Shown here: piece after piece, positions 10,917-21,017 of the stretch
Numbering within the stretch: the first letter of the stretch is position 1
Layout of the letters: the number at the start of each line of letters is the position of its first letter
NCBI GenBank assembly: GCA_938074045.1
Contig: CALJGI010000017.1
Coordinates: forward strand, 22,286-86,285
Direction of reading: 5' to 3'
DNA length: 64,000 nt
From: an uncultured Halieaceae bacterium
GTDB lineage: Bacteria > Pseudomonadota > Gammaproteobacteria > Pseudomonadales > Halieaceae
Notes under the pieces: generated by a model
Database searches by the model: none
The model's input: only the letters and a program-made list of their open reading frames with translations
What the model was told of the DNA's origin: nothing
Made by a program: the position numbers and the translations under genes

Positions 10917-11969
10917 ATGAGCTACTATCGTCCCGAGTTTCGTCATCCAGATCTTGATGTCAATGACATCGGCTATACGTTAAAGGACTACGAGGGATCT
11001 CTGTCCACGCTATGCGCAGGCTGCGGGCACGATTCAATCAGCGCCGCAATCGCCAGGGCGTGTCATGAGATTTCCATAGAGCCTCATCGTTTGGCAAAAA
11101 TGTCAGGCATAGGGTGCTCCTCCAAAACGCCGACGTATTTTCTTGGCAATTCTCACGGCTTTAACTCCGTTCATGGGCGTATGCCCTCGGTGGCCACGGG
11201 GGCGGCGATGGCCAACCGGGATCTGATCTACCTCGGGGTTTCCGGAGATGGCGATACCGCATCCATAGGTATGGGCCAGTTTGCCCACGTCATTCGCCGT
11301 AACTTGAACATGGTCTACATAGTGATGAACAATGGTTGCTATGGACTGACAAAGGGACAGGATTCCGCCACTGCTGATTACGGATCTTATAGCAAGAAAG
11401 GTGATCCCACTCCCTTCGAAGGCATAGATTTGTGCGCAATGGCACTGCAAATTGGTGCCAGTTTTGTGGCGCGCAGTTTTTCCGGGGACAAAAATCAGCT
11501 CATTCCTCTGATTAAAGCCGCTATGTCACACAAGGGTTTTGCCCTGATTGATGTCGTTTCACCGTGCGTCACCTTTAATAATAATGATGGTTCGACAAAA
11601 TCCTACGAGTTTACGCGAGAGCATATGGCGGCAACGGGAACCATGGACTTTGTCCCTATGAAGGAGGAAATTGTCGCCAGCTACGAGCCCGACAGCACAC
11701 AGGAGGTGACGCTTCATGACGGTTCTGTCATTCACCTGCATAAATTGGCCGATAATGTCGATCCTCTGAATCTGAGTAATGCGTTTCAGACCGTGGAGCG
11801 ATACCGGACAAGCGGAGAGATTTTAACCGGCTTGATCTATATGGATCCCGATTCCCAAGAATTGCATGAGCGCATCAAGACGATACAGAAACCGCTCAAT
11901 TCCCTGACCGAGGTTGAGCTATGCCCGGGGAATAAGGTGCTGTTGAACCTGAACGCCAGTCTTCGCTGA
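10917..11969 (+). CDS. 2-oxoacid:ferredoxin oxidoreductase, beta subunit (KorB-type)
   Basis: A 350-residue ThDP-binding subunit starting at the ATG at 10917, one base after the alpha-subunit stop codon. The ThDP motif is GDGDTASIG (110-118) to MNNGCYG (137-143), and the cysteines of CAGCGHD (33, 36) and GIGCSS (67) match the conserved 4Fe-4S ligands of OGOR/PFOR beta subunits. The three genes 7293-11969 form one tight operon. The next gene is convergent with an 11-bp gap. The sequence carries no fused ferredoxin domain, so electrons probably pass to the clusters of the 7293 gene product. Confidence 0.87.
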   Translation: MSYYRPEFRHPDLDVNDIGYTLKDYEGSLSTLCAGCGHDSISAAIARACHEISIEPHRLAKMSGIGCSSKTPTYFLGNSHGFNSVHGRMPSVATGAAMANRDLIYLGVSGDGDTASIGMGQFAHVIRRNLNMVYIVMNNGCYGLTKGQDSATADYGSYSKKGDPTPFEGIDLCAMALQIGASFVARSFSGDKNQLIPLIKAAMSHKGFALIDVVSPCVTFNNNDGSTKSYEFTREHMAATGTMDFVPMKEEIVASYEPDSTQEVTLHDGSVIHLHKLADNVDPLNLSNAFQTVERYRTSGEILTGLIYMDPDSQELHERIKTIQKPLNSLTEVELCPGNKVLLNLNASLR

Positions 11970-11980
11970 GCAGCAGGAGC

Positions 11981-13096
11981 TTAACATTTACGGACGATAA
12001 CTGAGCCGATCGAATAGCCTGCACCAAACGAGCAGATTACGCCGATATCGCCGGCGTTGAAGTCCTGGCTGTGCTTATGGAAGGCGATGATAGAGCCCGC
12101 TGAGCTGGTGTTGGCATATTCGTCCAGAATTGTCGGTGATTCCTCGTCTGTCGCAGCATGTCCCAGTACCTTTTTGGCGATTAGCTGATTCATGCCAATG
12201 TTAGCCTGATGTAGCCACATCCTTTTGAGGGAATCTGTGCCGATATCAGTGTCCTCCAAATGGTTGCTGATTTGGGCGGCGACCATGGGTACGACTTCCT
12301 TAAAGACTTTTCGCCCGTTTTGTACGAATAATTTGTCAGTTGCGCCTACGCCGGACTCATCAGTCCGATTCAGAAAGCCGAAATTATTCCGTATATTATT
12401 GGAGTAACTGGTGCGCAATCGGGTGCTCAGAATTTCGAAGCCATCGCTTGCGCTGTCCTGTTTTTCCAACACCATTGCAGTGCAGACATCTCCAAAAATA
12501 AAGTGAGCGTCACGGTCTCTGAAATTCAGATGCCCACTGCATATTTCTGGATTCACCACCAGCACCCCTCTGGCATTGCCATTGCGGATGCTGTCCACAG
12601 CGGTCTGAATACCAAAAGTAGCGGAAGAGCAGGCAACGTTCATGTCGAAACCGAAGCCCTCGATGCCCAGTGCAGCCTGTACTTCAATCGCCATGGCAGG
12701 GTAGGCGCGCTGCAGATTTGAGCAGGCCACCAACACGGCGTCTATATCGGCGGCAGTCCGTCCGGAACGGGCCAATGCCTGTTCAGCGGCGGCTATTGCA
12801 ATTTCGCATTGCACAGAATGCGTGGAGTTATCCCGTTCTGGAATCCGGGGACACATGCGGGAAGTATCCAGGATACCTGCTTTGTCGATGACGTAGCGAC
12901 TGCGTATACCTGAAGCTTTTTCTATAAAGTGGGACGAGGATGGCTGCAGTGCCTCTATCTCACCACGTTCTATCGCCTCGGCATTTTCCTCATTAAAAAG
13001 TGCCACATAGCCATTGAAAGAAGCAACAAGCTCATCGTTGCTGATACTCTTTTCAGGTGTATACAGCCCTGTTCCACTGATTACGATGGCGGTCAA
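11981..13096 (-). CDS. Beta-ketoacyl-ACP synthase III family protein (PA3286-like)
   Basis: A 371-residue thiolase-fold enzyme. The KAS III catalytic triad is visible: Cys156 (NVACSSATFG), His296 (WLHQANIG) and Asn329 (DEYANTSSAG). It is longer than FabH (about 320) and resembles the FabH-like proteins of Pseudomonas such as PA3286, which condense medium-chain acyl-CoA with malonyl-ACP. It lies 56 bp downstream of gltA on the same strand, so co-transcription with citrate synthase is plausible. Substrate and physiological role are inferred from the family. Confidence 0.83.
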   Translation of the reverse strand: MTAIVISGTGLYTPEKSISNDELVASFNGYVALFNEENAEAIERGEIEALQPSSSHFIEKASGIRSRYVIDKAGILDTSRMCPRIPERDNSTHSVQCEIAIAAAEQALARSGRTAADIDAVLVACSNLQRAYPAMAIEVQAALGIEGFGFDMNVACSSATFGIQTAVDSIRNGNARGVLVVNPEICSGHLNFRDRDAHFIFGDVCTAMVLEKQDSASDGFEILSTRLRTSYSNNIRNNFGFLNRTDESGVGATDKLFVQNGRKVFKEVVPMVAAQISNHLEDTDIGTDSLKRMWLHQANIGMNQLIAKKVLGHAATDEESPTILDEYANTSSAGSIIAFHKHSQDFNAGDIGVICSFGAGYSIGSVIVRKC

Positions 13097-13152
13097 TGAA
13101 TTCTCCGGTCGTCAGGCGTAACGCGGGGTGATCTGGTGTTTCATCAGCTGGT

Positions 13153-14442
13153 TCAGCGGTCTGCAATGGGGGTGTAATCCCGCTGGACATGTCCGGTGTA
13201 TAACTGACGGGGGCGGCCTATACGATATGATCCGCTGATCATTTCGTGCCAGTGTGCGATCCAGCCGACCGTACGTCCGACCGCGAATATAACAGTGAAC
13301 ATGCTAGTTGGGATTCCCAGCGCCCGCAGGATTATGCCGGAATAAAAGTCTACGTTGGGGTACAACTTTTTCTCGATAAAGTATGGATCTTCAAGGGCGA
13401 TTTGTTCCAGTCGTTTGGCGATGCGCAGAAGTCGGTCATCTTCCAGTCCGAGTTCCTTCAGCACCTCGTCAGCGGATTCCTTCATGACCTTGGCCCGGGG
13501 ATCAAAATTCTTGTACACACGGTGGCCAAAGCCCATGAGGCGAAAAGGGTCGTCCTTGTTTTTGGCGCGATCCACGAATTCCTCGATTCTGGACTCATCA
13601 CCAATCTCTTCGAGCATAGACAAAACGGCTTCGTTAGCGCCGCCGTGGGAGGGGCCCCATAGGGCTGCGATTCCCGCGGCAATGCAGGCGAAAGGATTTG
13701 CTCCTGAAGAGCCAGTCAAACGAACAGTAGAGGTGGACGCGTTCTGCTCGTGGTCAGCATGCAGCAGAAACACCCGATCCATGGCTTTGGCGAGCACCGG
13801 ACTGACTTTGCTCTCTGAACAGGGATTACCAAACATCATATGGAGGAAATTTTCAGAGTATCCCTTGCTGTTGTCCGGGTACATAAAGGGCTGTCCGATC
13901 GAGAATTTGTAGCTCATGGCCGCCAAGGTAGGCATTTTGGCTATCAGTCTGAAGGCAGCTACCTCGCGGTGTTGCTCATTGGTGATATCGAGAGAGTCAT
14001 GATAGAAAGCTGACAAAGCTCCCACTACACCGCACATAATCGCCATGGGATGAGCATCCCGCCGGAATCCCTGAAAAAAGGTGCGTATCTGCTCATGCAC
14101 CATGGTGTGTGTACAGACTGTATTCTCGAATCGTTCTTTTTCTGCCTGGTTGGGCAGTTCGCCGTAGAGGAGCAAGTAGCAAGTTTCCAGATAGGTTGAG
14201 TGCTCTGCCAGCTGCTCAATGGGGTAACCACGATGCAGCAGAATGCCCTCATTGCCATCGATATACGTGATCTGTGATTCACAGGCAGCAGTTGAGACAA
14301 AGCCGGGGTCATAGGTGAATAGCCCCTTGCTGGTCAATTTTCCAACATCGATAACGTCGGGCCCTATGCTGCCTGAGTACATGGGTAATTCCACGGCCTC
14401 ATCCATACCATCTATGTGCAGCGTCACTGTCTTGTCTGTCAT
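13153..14442 (-). CDS. gltA: Citrate synthase (type II, hexameric)
   Basis: A 429-residue enzyme condensing acetyl-CoA and oxaloacetate to citrate. The ATG at 14442 is chosen over an upstream in-frame start at 14595, because it gives the standard N-terminus ([13 protein letters not shown]. coli 427 residues) and a promoter overlaps the upstream region. Active-site segments include [12 protein letters not shown] and the [15 protein letters not shown] loop. The N-terminal beta-domain of NADH-sensitive type II enzymes is present. The gene is divergent from sdhC, the classical gltA-sdh arrangement. Confidence 0.97.
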   Translation of the reverse strand: MTDKTVTLHIDGMDEAVELPMYSGSIGPDVIDVGKLTSKGLFTYDPGFVSTAACESQITYIDGNEGILLHRGYPIEQLAEHSTYLETCYLLLYGELPNQAEKERFENTVCTHTMVHEQIRTFFQGFRRDAHPMAIMCGVVGALSAFYHDSLDITNEQHREVAAFRLIAKMPTLAAMSYKFSIGQPFMYPDNSKGYSENFLHMMFGNPCSESKVSPVLAKAMDRVFLLHADHEQNASTSTVRLTGSSGANPFACIAAGIAALWGPSHGGANEAVLSMLEEIGDESRIEEFVDRAKNKDDPFRLMGFGHRVYKNFDPRAKVMKESADEVLKELGLEDDRLLRIAKRLEQIALEDPYFIEKKLYPNVDFYSGIILRALGIPTSMFTVIFAVGRTVGWIAHWHEMISGSYRIGRPRQLYTGHVQRDYTPIADR

Positions 14443-14494
14443 GTATCTTCCTGGGTTATTTCGGGAGATGTGCGATATACAAACGCGGAGGTCA

Positions 14495-14522
14495 ACTATA
14501 GAGTTTCGCTGGATTTTGTCAA
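14495..14522 (-). promoter_or_regulatory. Sigma-70-type promoter of gltA
   Basis: On the minus strand, TTGACA (14522-14517) and TATAGT (14500-14495) are separated by 16 bp, close to consensus at both boxes. The predicted transcript starts roughly 45 bp upstream of the gltA ATG at 14442. This also argues against the longer in-frame gltA start at 14595, which would lie upstream of the promoter. Confidence 0.7.
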
Positions 14523-14640
14523 TCGAGAGGTGCTTATGATCGCATTGGTAACTGAATACTCCGAAAAAGTGCCAATCTGGTTTTTTGCAGGGCATAGTGG
14601 ATATATGCAGCCTCGGAATCGAAGGAATACAGCTTCTGAA

Positions 14641-14669
14641 TTGAATTAGTGGGTGGTTCCTCCTATAAT
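14641..14669 (+). promoter_or_regulatory. Sigma-70-type promoter of the sdhCDAB operon
   Basis: TTGAAT (14641-14646) and a perfect TATAAT (14664-14669) are spaced by exactly 17 bp. The predicted start lies near 14676, giving an untranslated leader of about 90 nt to the sdhC GTG. The 322-bp gltA-sdhC gap (14443-14764) holds this promoter, the gltA promoter and no gene. Confidence 0.75.
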
Positions 14670-14764
14670 CCGCGCGAGCAGTCCCGGGTGCTTTTCTTCA
14701 GGTCAGAAAACACGGGAATGCCGCATCTTTGAACCGCCTTTCGGGCGCTATCAGGCGACAAATC

Positions 14765-15139
14765 GTGAGTGACAATCGACCAGTAAACCTTGATATCGGG
14801 ACCATTAGCTTCCCATTACCTGCTATTGCTTCTATTACCCACAGAATTTCTGGGGTCATCCTCTTTGTAGGCGTCGGTGTCCTGTTGTGGATGCTTGATG
14901 CCAGTCTTGCCAGCCAGGCCAGTTTCGATGAGCTGATGTCGACGCTGCAATCACCCCTGGCCAAACTGGTCATCTGGGGTATTGTTGCTGCCCTCATCTA
15001 TCACTCCATAGCGGGCATCAAACATCTGATTATGGATATGGGAGTAGGCGAAACTCTTGAGGGCGGGCAACTTGGAGCCAAACTGACAGTGGGTATTTCT
15101 ACTGTTTTGATTATCTTGGCGGGGTTATGGATATGGTAA
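14765..15139 (+). CDS. sdhC: Succinate dehydrogenase cytochrome b556 subunit
   Basis: A 124-residue membrane anchor with three hydrophobic segments. I choose a GTG start at 14765 because it yields the family N-terminus (SDNRPVNLDIGTISFPLPA); an ATG at 14729 would add 12 atypical residues. His80 in IYHSIAGIKH corresponds to the haem b ligand His84 of E. coli, and SITHRISG carries the quinone-site Ser/Arg pair. It overlaps sdhD by 7 bp. It anchors the SDH complex in the inner membrane and helps form the ubiquinone site. Confidence 0.93.
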   Translation: MSDNRPVNLDIGTISFPLPAIASITHRISGVILFVGVGVLLWMLDASLASQASFDELMSTLQSPLAKLVIWGIVAALIYHSIAGIKHLIMDMGVGETLEGGQLGAKLTVGISTVLIILAGLWIW

Positions 15140-15501
15140 CCAGTGTAACGAGTTTGGGGCGTTCTGGCCTCTATGATTGGTTATTGCAGCGGGTCAGCGC
15201 TGTCGTGCTTTTGGCGTGGTTTGTATGCATTGGGGGTACAATCCTGGGTGCACCAGAACTGACCTTTGTTTACTGGAAGTCTGTATTCAGTGGTACAGCC
15301 ATGCGGATTTTTACGCTGTTGGCGCTGGTGTCATTGTTTGCGCACGCCTGGGTGGGTATGTGGTCCGTGGTTACTGACTATTTAACCGAACGGATGATGG
15401 GGCCGAGAGCTGTCGTATTGCGACTGACTGTGCAGGTTGTCTGTGTCATTGTGCTGTTCAGCTACGTTGTCTGGGGCGTCCAGATTCTTTGGGGTAATTG
15501 A
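15133..15501 (+). CDS. sdhD: Succinate dehydrogenase membrane anchor subunit
   Basis: A 122-residue protein with three transmembrane helices. The ATG at 15133 gives MVTSVTSLGRSGLYDWLLQR, matching Pseudomonas SdhD; another ATG lies two codons earlier at 15127. The HAWVGMWSVVTDY segment holds the conserved haem/quinone-site residues. The start is embedded in the sdhC stop region (ATGGTAA), suggesting translational coupling. It pairs with SdhC to bind haem b and ubiquinone. Confidence 0.93.
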   Translation: MVTSVTSLGRSGLYDWLLQRVSAVVLLAWFVCIGGTILGAPELTFVYWKSVFSGTAMRIFTLLALVSLFAHAWVGMWSVVTDYLTERMMGPRAVVLRLTVQVVCVIVLFSYVVWGVQILWGN

Positions 15502-15504
15502 AGT

Positions 15505-17277
15505 ATGACCGCGGTGCGTACAATTTCATTTGATGGTGTCATAGTTGGTGGGGGTGGTGCAGGTATGCGCGCCGCCCTGCAACTGGCTGAATCCGGTTAC
15601 AAGACGGCCGTTATAACTAAAGTGTTTCCCACACGATCTCATACGGTGTCAGCCCAGGGCGGGATCACCTGCGCAATCGCCAGCGCAGACCCCGACGATG
15701 ACTGGCGCTGGCATATGTACGATACCGTCAAGGGATCTGACTACATTGGAGACCAGGACGCCATTGAATACATGTGCAGCGTTGGTCCTGAGGCGGTGTT
15801 TGAACTGGATCACATGGGCTTGCCATTTTCCCGTACAGAAAATGGTCGTATCTACCAGCGTCCCTTCGGCGGACAGTCCAAGAATTATGGTGAAGGTGGT
15901 CAGGCTGCCCGTACCTGTGCTGCAGCTGATCGTACCGGTCATGCTCTCTTGCATGCGCTGTATCAAGGCAATATCAAGGCAGATACCGTTTTCCTGAATG
16001 AGTGGTTCGCCACCGATCTGGTGCGCAATCAGGACGGTGCTGTGGTCGGTGTTATCGCGATTTGCATGGAAACCGGCGAAACGGTTCAAATTCGATCCAA
16101 GGCTACCGTGCTGGCGACAGGTGGAGCAGGGCGTATCTATGCGTCAACCACGAACGCCCATATCAACACCGGAGATGGCGTCGGAATGGCATTGCGCGCG
16201 GGCTTGCCGGTGCAAGATATTGAGATGTGGCAGTTTCATCCCACAGGTATTCATGGCGCCGGCGTTTTGGTAACTGAAGGGTGTCGGGGTGAAGGTGGAT
16301 ATCTCATCAATAAAGATGGCGAGCGGTTCATGGAGCGCTATGCGCCCAACGCGAAAGATCTTGCCGGCAGGGATGTGGTGGCACGATCAATGGTGTTGGA
16401 AATTCTTGAAGGGCGCGGCTGCGGGCCTGAAGGTGACCACGTTTTCCTCAAGTTGGATCACCTCGGTGAAGAAGTCCTTGAGAGCCGGTTGCCCGGTATC
16501 TGTGAGCTATCTCGAACCTTCGCCCACGCCGATCCCGTTCACGAGCCCGTGCCGGTAGTGCCAACCTGCCATTACATGATGGGCGGCATCCCTACCAACA
16601 TTCACGGACAGGCGCTTACTCAGGATGCTGATGGCAACGACCATATAGTGCAGGGGCTATATGCCTGTGGTGAAGTTGCCTGTGTCTCAGTTCATGGCGC
16701 GAACCGCCTCGGCGGTAACTCTTTGCTGGATTTGGTTGTATTTGGCCGGGCATCGGGGCTGTTTATCGAGAAAGCGCTGCGCGAGGGTATAGAAATGCGC
16801 GCAGCGGGCGAATCAGATGTTGATCACGCCATGAGCCGACTTAATGCGTTGAATGAGCGTGAGGGCGGTGAAAATGTGGCAGACTTGCGTCGCGAGTTAC
16901 AAGCCGTCATGCAAAACCATTTTGGCGTGTTCCGCAATGGGGACTTCATGCGGGATGGAATTTCCAAGTTGGCCGTATTGCGTGAGCGAATAGCTAACGT
17001 AGCCCTGGCCGACAAGAGTCAGGCCTATAATACCGCCCGATTAGAGGCCCTTGAGTTACAGAATTTGTTTGAAGTTGCTGAAGCGACGGCCATTACAGCC
17101 GAGGCGCGCACGGAAAGCCGCGGGGCTCATGCCCGTGAAGATTTTGAGGACCGGGATGACGAAAATTGGTTGTGCCACTCCATGTACCACCCGGAAGAAA
17201 AGCGGGTGAGTAAGCGCGCCGTGAATTTTGAGCCGAAAACGGTGGACACCTTCCAGCCGAAAGTACGTACCTACTGA
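15505..17277 (+). CDS. sdhA: Succinate dehydrogenase flavoprotein subunit
   Basis: A 590-residue catalytic subunit that oxidises succinate to fumarate on the cytoplasmic face of the membrane. It has the FAD-binding [11 protein letters not shown] near the N-terminus, the covalent-FAD His in [11 protein letters not shown], the substrate-site HPTGIHGAG, and the [17 protein letters not shown] segment near the FAD. The length matches E. coli SdhA (588). It starts 3 bp after sdhD. Confidence 0.97.
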   Translation: MTAVRTISFDGVIVGGGGAGMRAALQLAESGYKTAVITKVFPTRSHTVSAQGGITCAIASADPDDDWRWHMYDTVKGSDYIGDQDAIEYMCSVGPEAVFELDHMGLPFSRTENGRIYQRPFGGQSKNYGEGGQAARTCAAADRTGHALLHALYQGNIKADTVFLNEWFATDLVRNQDGAVVGVIAICMETGETVQIRSKATVLATGGAGRIYASTTNAHINTGDGVGMALRAGLPVQDIEMWQFHPTGIHGAGVLVTEGCRGEGGYLINKDGERFMERYAPNAKDLAGRDVVARSMVLEILEGRGCGPEGDHVFLKLDHLGEEVLESRLPGICELSRTFAHADPVHEPVPVVPTCHYMMGGIPTNIHGQALTQDADGNDHIVQGLYACGEVACVSVHGANRLGGNSLLDLVVFGRASGLFIEKALREGIEMRAAGESDVDHAMSRLNALNEREGGENVADLRRELQAVMQNHFGVFRNGDFMRDGISKLAVLRERIANVALADKSQAYNTARLEALELQNLFEVAEATAITAEARTESRGAHAREDFEDRDDENWLCHSMYHPEEKRVSKRAVNFEPKTVDTFQPKVRTY

Positions 17278-17292
17278 GCAGGGGATAGCGAG

Positions 17293-17997
17293 ATGTTGCG
17301 AGTTAGTCTTTATCGATACAATCCCGAGGTAGACGACGAGCCTTACATGCAGGATATCGAATTTGATACTGGCGGTAAGGACCTGATGGTACTCGATGTA
17401 CTGGAGATGATTAAGGGAGACGACCCTAGTCTGGCGTTTCGTCGCTCCTGTCGGGAAGGCGTCTGTGGATCAGATGGTCTGAACATCAATGGTAAAAACG
17501 GCCTGGCCTGCATCACGCCGCTGTCAGAGGTGGTAAAGAAAGGTGCACTGGTTGTCAGGCCTCTTCCCGGACTTCCTGTAGTGCGAGATCTTGTGGTAGA
17601 TATGACCCTGTTTTACCAGCAGTATGAGAAGGTGCAGCCCTATTTGATCAACAATACGCCCCCACCAGCGATTGAGAGGCTGCAGAGCCCCGAGGAAAGG
17701 GAAAAACTGGATGGACTGTACGAGTGTATATTGTGCGCATGCTGTTCCACCAGTTGCCCCTCTTTCTGGTGGAATCCTGATCGATTTATAGGCCCGGCGG
17801 GCTTGTTGCAGGCCTATCGCTTTCTGGCTGACAGCAGAGATACGGCAACGGATGAGCGCCTGGCTCGCCTGGATGATCCGTTCAGTGTTTTCCGATGCCA
17901 TGGCATTCAGAATTGTGTCGCGGTCTGTCCGAAGGGGCTGAATCCGACCCGGGCTATCGGGCATATTCGAAATATGCTTTTACAACGCGCTACTTAG
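17293..17997 (+). CDS. sdhB: Succinate dehydrogenase iron-sulfur subunit
   Basis: A 234-residue subunit carrying electrons from SdhA to the quinone. All three cluster motifs are present: the [2Fe-2S] set in SCREGVCGSDGLNINGKNG, the [4Fe-4S] set CILCACCSTSCP and the [3Fe-4S] set CHGIQNCVAVCPKG. The usual DAMNINGKNG stretch reads DGLNINGKNG here, a minor variant. It is the last sdh gene; sucA follows after 152 bp. Confidence 0.96.
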   Translation: MLRVSLYRYNPEVDDEPYMQDIEFDTGGKDLMVLDVLEMIKGDDPSLAFRRSCREGVCGSDGLNINGKNGLACITPLSEVVKKGALVVRPLPGLPVVRDLVVDMTLFYQQYEKVQPYLINNTPPPAIERLQSPEEREKLDGLYECILCACCSTSCPSFWWNPDRFIGPAGLLQAYRFLADSRDTATDERLARLDDPFSVFRCHGIQNCVAVCPKGLNPTRAIGHIRNMLLQRAT

Positions 17998-18149
17998 CAT
18001 TAACACTGATCTGTAAGTTATTGAATAGAGATTAATAACTGTATTGCTCTATGATTGACTATACTTACAGGGAGCTCGTGGAAACCTGGCCGGGGATTCG
18101 TGGTCAGACAAGTTCCGCATAATACAGCAATCGGAAACTGGCGTAACAC

Positions 18150-20996
18150 ATGCGCGATCAAACCATGGAACTCCTCTGGCGCACCTCCCATATCTCCGGG
18201 GGCAATGCTTCCTACGTCGAGGATTTGTACGAGGTATTCCTTACAGACCCCAATGCGGTGCCAGAAGAGTGGCGGGGCTACTTCGAAAAACTGCCCAGGG
18301 TTGAAACGATTGCGCTGGAGGAAGTTCCTCACTCAACGGTGCGCAAGCATTTTGCCCAGATCAGTAAAATGCGGGTGCGTACCGCTGCCACCGTTGCGCA
18401 GGACAGCGACGCAACCGAGTACGAACGGAAGCAGGTACGAGTCGTTCAGCTAATCAGCGCCTATCGGCAACGCGGGCATCAAAAGGCCAGTCTTGACCCA
18501 CTGGGTCTGCATCTGCGGGAACCTGTCCCCGATCTGGACCTCAGTTTCCACGAATTGTCACGCGCCGATTACGATACCGTGTTTCAGACAGGCAGCCTGC
18601 ATATCGGCAAGAAAGACGCGCGTCTGGAAGATATCGTAGAAAGTCTGGAAAGCACCTACTGCAACACGATTGCGGCTGAATTTATGCACATCACGGCCAC
18701 GGAACAGCGCCACTGGGTGATGCAGCGAATGGAAAGTGTGCGATCCGCGCCGGACTACGGCCACGACGTTCTGATAGACCTCCACCGACTACTTTGCGCA
18801 GCAGAGGGCCTGGAAAAATCCCTTGGATCAAAATATCCGGGGACCAAACGCTTTGGCCTTGAAGGTGGTGAGAGTCTCATCCCAATGCTGCACGAGATGA
18901 TTCAGCGCACAGGATCCTACAACGCTCAGGAAATCGTTATTGGAATGGCACACCGTGGCCGGCTGAATGTGCTGGTCAATATATTTGGTAAAAACCCGGC
19001 CAATCTCTTTGATGAATTTGAGGGAAAGGCCATTATCGATACCTCTGGTGATGTGAAATACCATCAGGGCTTTTCCTCCAATGTCATGACAGCTGGCGGC
19101 GAAGTTCACCTGGCGCTGGCTTTCAATCCATCGCATCTGGAGATTGTGTCGCCTGTGGTCGAAGGTTCCGTGCGGGCTCGTCAGGATCGCCGTCTGGACA
19201 AGGTGGGTGATCGCGTAGTACCTATTGTTATTCACGGCGATGCTGCTTTCGCTGGTCAGGGTGTGGTCATGGAGACATTTCAGATGTCTCAGACCCGAGC
19301 CTATAAAACCGGTGGCACCATACATATTGTCCTCAACAATCAGGTTGGGTTCACTACCAGTATCCGGGAGGATGCGCGGTCTACAGAGTACTGCACCGAT
19401 GTGGCCAAGATGGTGCAAGCGCCTATATTTCACGTGAACGGCGATGATCCGGAAGCCGTGTTGTTCGTCACACAACTGGCTGTCGACTTTCGTAACCAGT
19501 TTAATAAGGATGTCGTTATTGATCTGATCGTCTATCGGCGGCGCGGACATAATGAGGCGGATGAGCCTTCAACCACACAGCCTCTCATGTACAAGAAAAT
19601 CCGCAAGCAGCCGACCACCAGGGATCTTTTTGCGAAGTCCCTGATAGAACGCGGGGTAATTACCAGCGAGCAGGATAGGGAGATGGCGGATGGCTATCGG
19701 GAAAAGCTGGAAGCCGGCGAACAGGTAGTCGACCACCTGGTACAGAATCCCGATGTTAGTATGTACGTCGATTGGTCGCCTTATGTGGGTCACAAATGGA
19801 CGCTACCCGCAGATACGACCTTTCCGTTGCAACGTTTTCAAGAGCTGTCTCATCAGGTCAATGAATCTCCCCAGGGGATTCCATTGCAGCGACAGGTGGA
19901 AAAAATTCTGGATGACCGGCGGCGAATGGGTGCCGGTGCGATGCCGGTTAACTGGGGCTTTGCCGAAACCATGGCTTATGCAACACTGATCGACCAGGGG
20001 CATCCCATTCGAATCACTGGGCAAGATGTTGGGCGTGGTACCTTTTCACACAGACACGCGGTCTTGCATAACCAGAAGGACGGCAGTACCTACACACCAC
20101 TGAAGCACATTCGCGAGGATCAGGTAGACTTTGTAATCAGGGATTCGCTGCTGTCAGAGGAAGCAGTACTGGCTTTTGAGTATGGTTATGCCACCACGAA
20201 TCCCAAACCGTTGGTTGTCTGGGAGGCGCAATTTGGCGATTTTGCCAACGGCGCTCAGGTAGTTATCGACCAGTTTATTACCAGCGGTGAACACAAGTGG
20301 GGGCGTGTCTGCGGTCTCACCATGCTGCTCCCACATGGCTATGAGGGGCAGGGCCCCGAACATTCTTCAGCCCGTCTTGAACGCTATTTGCAGCTTTGTG
20401 CAGAGCACAACGTGCAGGTATGTGTGCCGACTACGCCGGCACAGGTTTACCACATGCTGCGCCGACAGGTGATCAGGCCGCTGCGGAAGCCGTTGATCGT
20501 GATGACACCTAAAAGTCTGTTGCGACACAAGCAGGCGATTTCAACGATCGAAGAACTGGCCGATGGCTACTTTCATAATGTGATAGATGAGACCGATGAT
20601 CTGGACAAGGCATCGGTGCGCAAGGCGCTACTCTGCAGCGGGAAGGTCTATTATGACTTGCGCGATGAGCGGAGGGAGAGGGATCAGCAGGACGTTGTAA
20701 TTGTTCGACTGGAGCAGTTGTACCCCTTCCCTGAACAGGAGTTGTATGAGGTCCTGAGTACCTACGATAACCTGGACCAGGTAGCCTGGGTTCAGGAAGA
20801 ACCTGAGAATCAGGGGGCATGGTACTCCAGTCAACACCACATGCGCCGGGTAGTACATAAACTGAACCCGGATATCTATCTCGAGCACGTTGGTCGAGAG
20901 GCATCAGCTGCGCCCGCGGCGGGATATATGTATCTGCATTTGGAACAACAAAGGACACTGGTCGAGCAGGCGCTGCGCGTCGAGCCAGCCTCCTGA
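18150..20996 (+). CDS. sucA: 2-oxoglutarate dehydrogenase E1 component
   Basis: A 948-residue thiamine-diphosphate decarboxylase, the E1 of the OGDH complex (E. coli 933). The N-terminal segment SHISGGNASYVEDLYEVFLTDP is the E2-binding region. Later come IGMAHRGRLNVLVN, the ThDP motif (GDAAFAGQGVVMET to LNNQVGFTT), and GQDVGRGTFSHRHAV with the active-site histidines. An alternative ATG lies at 18165 (MELLWRT). It heads sucAB-lpd. The presence of KorAB in the same window means two enzymes for the same step. Confidence 0.97.
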   Translation: MRDQTMELLWRTSHISGGNASYVEDLYEVFLTDPNAVPEEWRGYFEKLPRVETIALEEVPHSTVRKHFAQISKMRVRTAATVAQDSDATEYERKQVRVVQLISAYRQRGHQKASLDPLGLHLREPVPDLDLSFHELSRADYDTVFQTGSLHIGKKDARLEDIVESLESTYCNTIAAEFMHITATEQRHWVMQRMESVRSAPDYGHDVLIDLHRLLCAAEGLEKSLGSKYPGTKRFGLEGGESLIPMLHEMIQRTGSYNAQEIVIGMAHRGRLNVLVNIFGKNPANLFDEFEGKAIIDTSGDVKYHQGFSSNVMTAGGEVHLALAFNPSHLEIVSPVVEGSVRARQDRRLDKVGDRVVPIVIHGDAAFAGQGVVMETFQMSQTRAYKTGGTIHIVLNNQVGFTTSIREDARSTEYCTDVAKMVQAPIFHVNGDDPEAVLFVTQLAVDFRNQFNKDVVIDLIVYRRRGHNEADEPSTTQPLMYKKIRKQPTTRDLFAKSLIERGVITSEQDREMADGYREKLEAGEQVVDHLVQNPDVSMYVDWSPYVGHKWTLPADTTFPLQRFQELSHQVNESPQGIPLQRQVEKILDDRRRMGAGAMPVNWGFAETMAYATLIDQGHPIRITGQDVGRGTFSHRHAVLHNQKDGSTYTPLKHIREDQVDFVIRDSLLSEEAVLAFEYGYATTNPKPLVVWEAQFGDFANGAQVVIDQFITSGEHKWGRVCGLTMLLPHGYEGQGPEHSSARLERYLQLCAEHNVQVCVPTTPAQVYHMLRRQVIRPLRKPLIVMTPKSLLRHKQAISTIEELADGYFHNVIDETDDLDKASVRKALLCSGKVYYDLRDERRERDQQDVVIVRLEQLYPFPEQELYEVLSTYDNLDQVAWVQEEPENQGAWYSSQHHMRRVVHKLNPDIYLEHVGREASAAPAAGYMYLHLEQQRTLVEQALRVEPAS

Positions 20997-21017
20997 AGCA
21001 TGGAATGAGGAATCGAC

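Noticed and set aside
14443..14595. 51-residue N-terminal extension of citrate synthase
   Set aside because: The extension has no family counterpart and lies across and upstream of a good promoter (14495-14522).
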